DNA of 64,000 nucleotides. It comes from Enterobacter quasihormaechei (lineage in GTDB: Bacteria > Pseudomonadota > Gammaproteobacteria > Enterobacterales > Enterobacteriaceae). The first letter of the stretch is position 1, and every line of letters starts with the position of its first letter. Below, one piece after another: positions 61,758 to 64,000 of this stretch. Made by a program: the position numbers and the translations under genes. The stretch covers positions 62,001-126,000 of the forward strand of contig NZ_SJON01000005.1 of the NCBI RefSeq assembly GCF_004331385.1, given 5' to 3'. The notes under the pieces were generated by a model that made no database searches, was not told where the DNA came from, and worked only from the letters and a program-made list of their open reading frames with translations.

Positions 61758-62335
61758 TGAGTGCTATCTGGATTGCCATCGCGTCCATCAGCGTACTGGG
61801 ACTCGTCTTTGGCGTCATTCTGGGTTATGCCTCCCGCCGTTTTGCGGTAGAGGACGATCCGGTTGTTGAAAAAATTGATGAGCTTTTACCGCAAAGCCAG
61901 TGCGGGCAGTGCGGCTACCCTGGCTGTCGCCCTTACGCTGAGGCGGTGGGCGTGCAGGGAGAAAAGATCAACCGCTGCGCGCCGGGTGGCGAAGCCGTCA
62001 TGCTTAAAATTGCCGCGCTGCTTAACGTCGATCCGCAGCCTGTCGACGGCGATGAACAGGCGCAGGAGCCGATCCGTGCCCTTGCTGTGATCGACGAAGC
62101 CAACTGCATCGGCTGCACCAAATGTATTCAGGCGTGTCCCGTAGACGCCATTGTGGGCGCTACGCGCGCGATGCACACCGTTGTGGCGGATCTGTGCACC
62201 GGCTGTAATCTCTGCGTGGCGCCCTGCCCGACGCAGTGTATAGAACTACGCCCGGTTGAAACGACTACCGAAAACTGGAAGTGGGATCTTCAGACCATTC
62301 CGGTTCGCAATATTCCTGTGGAACAACATGCTTAA
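61757..62335 (+). CDS. rsxB: RsxB, ferredoxin-like subunit
   Basis: The 192-aa product has an N-terminal anchor helix, the [15 protein letters not shown] cluster motif and two 4Fe-4S motifs ([24 protein letters not shown]). It passes electrons within the Rsx complex. It overlaps rsxC by 8 bp. Confidence 0.97.
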   Translation: MSAIWIAIASISVLGLVFGVILGYASRRFAVEDDPVVEKIDELLPQSQCGQCGYPGCRPYAEAVGVQGEKINRCAPGGEAVMLKIAALLNVDPQPVDGDEQAQEPIRALAVIDEANCIGCTKCIQACPVDAIVGATRAMHTVVADLCTGCNLCVAPCPTQCIELRPVETTTENWKWDLQTIPVRNIPVEQHA

Positions 62336-64000
62336 GTTATTTTCTGCTTTCAGAAAAGAGAAGATCTGGGATTTCGATGGCGGTATTCATCCGCCGGAAA
62401 TGAAATCGCAGTCTAACGGCACGCCGCTGCGCCAGATCCCGCTGGCGACCCGTTACGTTATGCCACTCAAACAGCACATCGGCGCTGAGGGTGAGCTGTG
62501 CGTGAAGGAAGGCGATAGCGTTCTTCGCGGTCAGCCGCTGACCTTTGGTCGCGGACGGATGCTGCCGATACATGCCCCGACTTCCGGTAAGGTGGTGTCC
62601 ATTGCCCCCCATACCGTTGCCCATCCGTCGGCCTTGTCTGAGCTGAGCGTCATCATTGAAGCCGATGGCGAAGACCGCTGGATCGATCGTGACGGCTGGA
62701 GCGACTACCGTGCCCGCAGCCGTGAAGAGCTGATTGCACGCATTCATCAGTTCGGCGTGGCGGGTCTCGGGGGCGCTGGCTTCCCGACCGGCGTCAAGCT
62801 GCACGGCGGCGGTGATAAAATCGAAACGCTGATTATCAACGCCGCCGAGTGCGAACCGTACATTACCGCCGATGACCGTCTGATGCAGGACTGCGCGGCG
62901 CAGGTGGTGGAAGGTATTCGCATCCTTGCGCATATTCTGCAACCCCGTGACGTGCTGATCGGTATTGAGGACAATAAACCGCAGGCCATTTCGATGCTGC
63001 GCGCGGTGCTGGCCGACAGCCATGATATTGGTCTTCGCGTGATCCCGACGAAATACCCGTCCGGCGGGGCAAAGCAGCTGACGCAGATCCTGACCGGTAA
63101 ACAGGTACCCCACGGGGGCCGTTCGTCCGACATCGGCGTGCTGATGCAAAACGTGGGTACCGCTTACGCGGTGAAGCGTGCGGTCATCGACGGTGAGCCG
63201 TTGACCGAACGCGTCGTCACGCTGACCGGCGAGTCCGTCTCCCGTCCCGGTAACGTCTGGGCGCGTCTGGGTACGCCGGTACGTCATCTGCTTGAACAGG
63301 CGGACTTCTGCCCGGGAAGCGATCAGATGGTCATTATGGGCGGCCCGCTGATGGGCTTTACCCTGCCGTGGCTCGACGTGCCGGTAGTGAAGATTACCAA
63401 CTGCCTGCTGGCCCCATCCCCATCGGAGATGGGCGAAACGCAGGAAGAGAAAGGCTGCATCCGCTGTAGCGCCTGCGCGGACGCGTGTCCGGCAGATTTG
63501 CTGCCGCAGCAGCTGTACTGGTACAGCAAAGGCCAGCTGCACGATAAAGCTCAGGCGCACAACCTGGCTGACTGCATTGAATGCGGTGCCTGCGCCTGGG
63601 TCTGCCCAAGCAATATTCCGCTGGTGCAGTACTTCCGTCAGGAGAAAGCCGAAATCTACGCGATCTCCATGGAAGAAAAACGTGCCGCTGAAGCGAAGGC
63701 CCGATTTGAAGCGCGCCAGGCGCGACTGGAGCACGAGAAACAAGCCCGTCAGGAACGGCATAAGCAGGCCGCCGTGCAGCCTGCGGCCAAAGATCAGGAC
63801 GCCATTAACGCAGCCCTGGCCCGCGTGCGCGAGAAAAAAGCCACTGCCGCCCAGGCGGTAGCGATCGTGGCGGGACAGAAGCCGGATAACAGCGAAGCGA
63901 TTGCAGCCCGCGAGGCGCGTAAAGCCGAAGCGCGCGCACGTCAGGCGGAGAAAGCGCAAAACGTCAATCCGGAAGCCGACTTCGACCCGCGTAAAGCGGC
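62328..64000 (+). CDS. rsxC: RsxC, NADH-oxidising subunit (partial)
   Basis: The frame starts at ATG 62328 ([19 protein letters not shown]) and runs beyond the window. It has a Gly-rich NADH/FMN-binding region ([20 protein letters not shown]) and two 4Fe-4S motifs ([24 protein letters not shown]). An Ala/Lys/Arg/Glu-rich repeat tail starts near residue 445 and is cut here. A long antisense frame over it is a shadow. Confidence 0.96.
   Translation, partial: MLKLFSAFRKEKIWDFDGGIHPPEMKSQSNGTPLRQIPLATRYVMPLKQHIGAEGELCVKEGDSVLRGQPLTFGRGRMLPIHAPTSGKVVSIAPHTVAHPSALSELSVIIEADGEDRWIDRDGWSDYRARSREELIARIHQFGVAGLGGAGFPTGVKLHGGGDKIETLIINAAECEPYITADDRLMQDCAAQVVEGIRILAHILQPRDVLIGIEDNKPQAISMLRAVLADSHDIGLRVIPTKYPSGGAKQLTQILTGKQVPHGGRSSDIGVLMQNVGTAYAVKRAVIDGEPLTERVVTLTGESVSRPGNVWARLGTPVRHLLEQADFCPGSDQMVIMGGPLMGFTLPWLDVPVVKITNCLLAPSPSEMGETQEEKGCIRCSACADACPADLLPQQLYWYSKGQLHDKAQAHNLADCIECGACAWVCPSNIPLVQYFRQEKAEIYAISMEEKRAAEAKARFEARQARLEHEKQARQERHKQAAVQPAAKDQDAINAALARVREKKATAAQAVAIVAGQKPDNSEAIAAREARKAEARARQAEKAQNVNPEADFDPRKA

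Noticed and set aside
62337..63959. 540-codon minus-strand frame
   Set aside because: It is antisense to rsxC in GC-rich sequence and resembles no known family.

Overview
The window comes from an Enterobacteriaceae chromosome of the Enterobacter/Lelliottia/Leclercia type. The right part (about 44.95-64 kb) carries rstB, tus, fumC, fumA, manA, ydgA, malI-malX-malY, add, ydgJ, blr, cnu, ydgK and rsxABC in E. coli order, but without the uid genes and hdhA that lie between ydgA and malI in E. coli K-12. The left part (1 to about 44.94 kb) is a lambdoid siphovirus prophage. Its integrase sits 29 bp from rstB and its left end lies outside the window.

Reading the prophage from its right end: integrase, excisionase, a DUF4060 protein, RecT, a very large RecE, a YdaE-like zinc protein and a 38-aa ORF form the left early operon, behind two OL-type operators. 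A CI-like S24 repressor and a Cro-like protein diverge across three OR-type operators. The repressor gene overlaps a gene for a secreted protein that is probably expressed in lysogens. Leftward come a YdaT/CII-like protein, replication proteins O (with iterons) and P, a cargo block (DUF1304, MFS transporter, a BluF photoreceptor, a VOC protein behind a SoxR-type promoter), DinI with a LexA box, DUF1367, RusA and the late antiterminator Q.

Downstream of Q is an unusual intergenic zone (about 20.9-26.4 kb). It has five copies of a hairpin element resembling C4 antisense RNA, a tRNA-Arg(UCU), several terminators, two paralogous 62-63 aa proteins and the lysis cassette (two holins, GH19 endolysin, overlapping spanins). 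Part of this zone is duplicated. A lysozyme inhibitor (Ivy) gene follows. The late operon then runs leftward: terminases, DUF4055 portal, a gpF-like head protein fused to a zincin domain, scaffold, capsid, two glycosyltransferases, connectors, tail tube, a frameshifted tail assembly chaperone, tape measure, a putative superinfection-exclusion moron, and lambda-like M, L, K, I and J (J is cut by the window edge).

The late operon is interrupted by several intrinsic terminators, which suits control by Q antitermination. The most unusual points are the five-copy C4-like RNA set, the glycosyltransferase pair inside the head genes, the head protein-zincin fusion, the SoxR-like promoter, the BluF cargo gene, and a degenerate copy of the P gene 3' end on the far side of the MFS/DUF1304 cargo.
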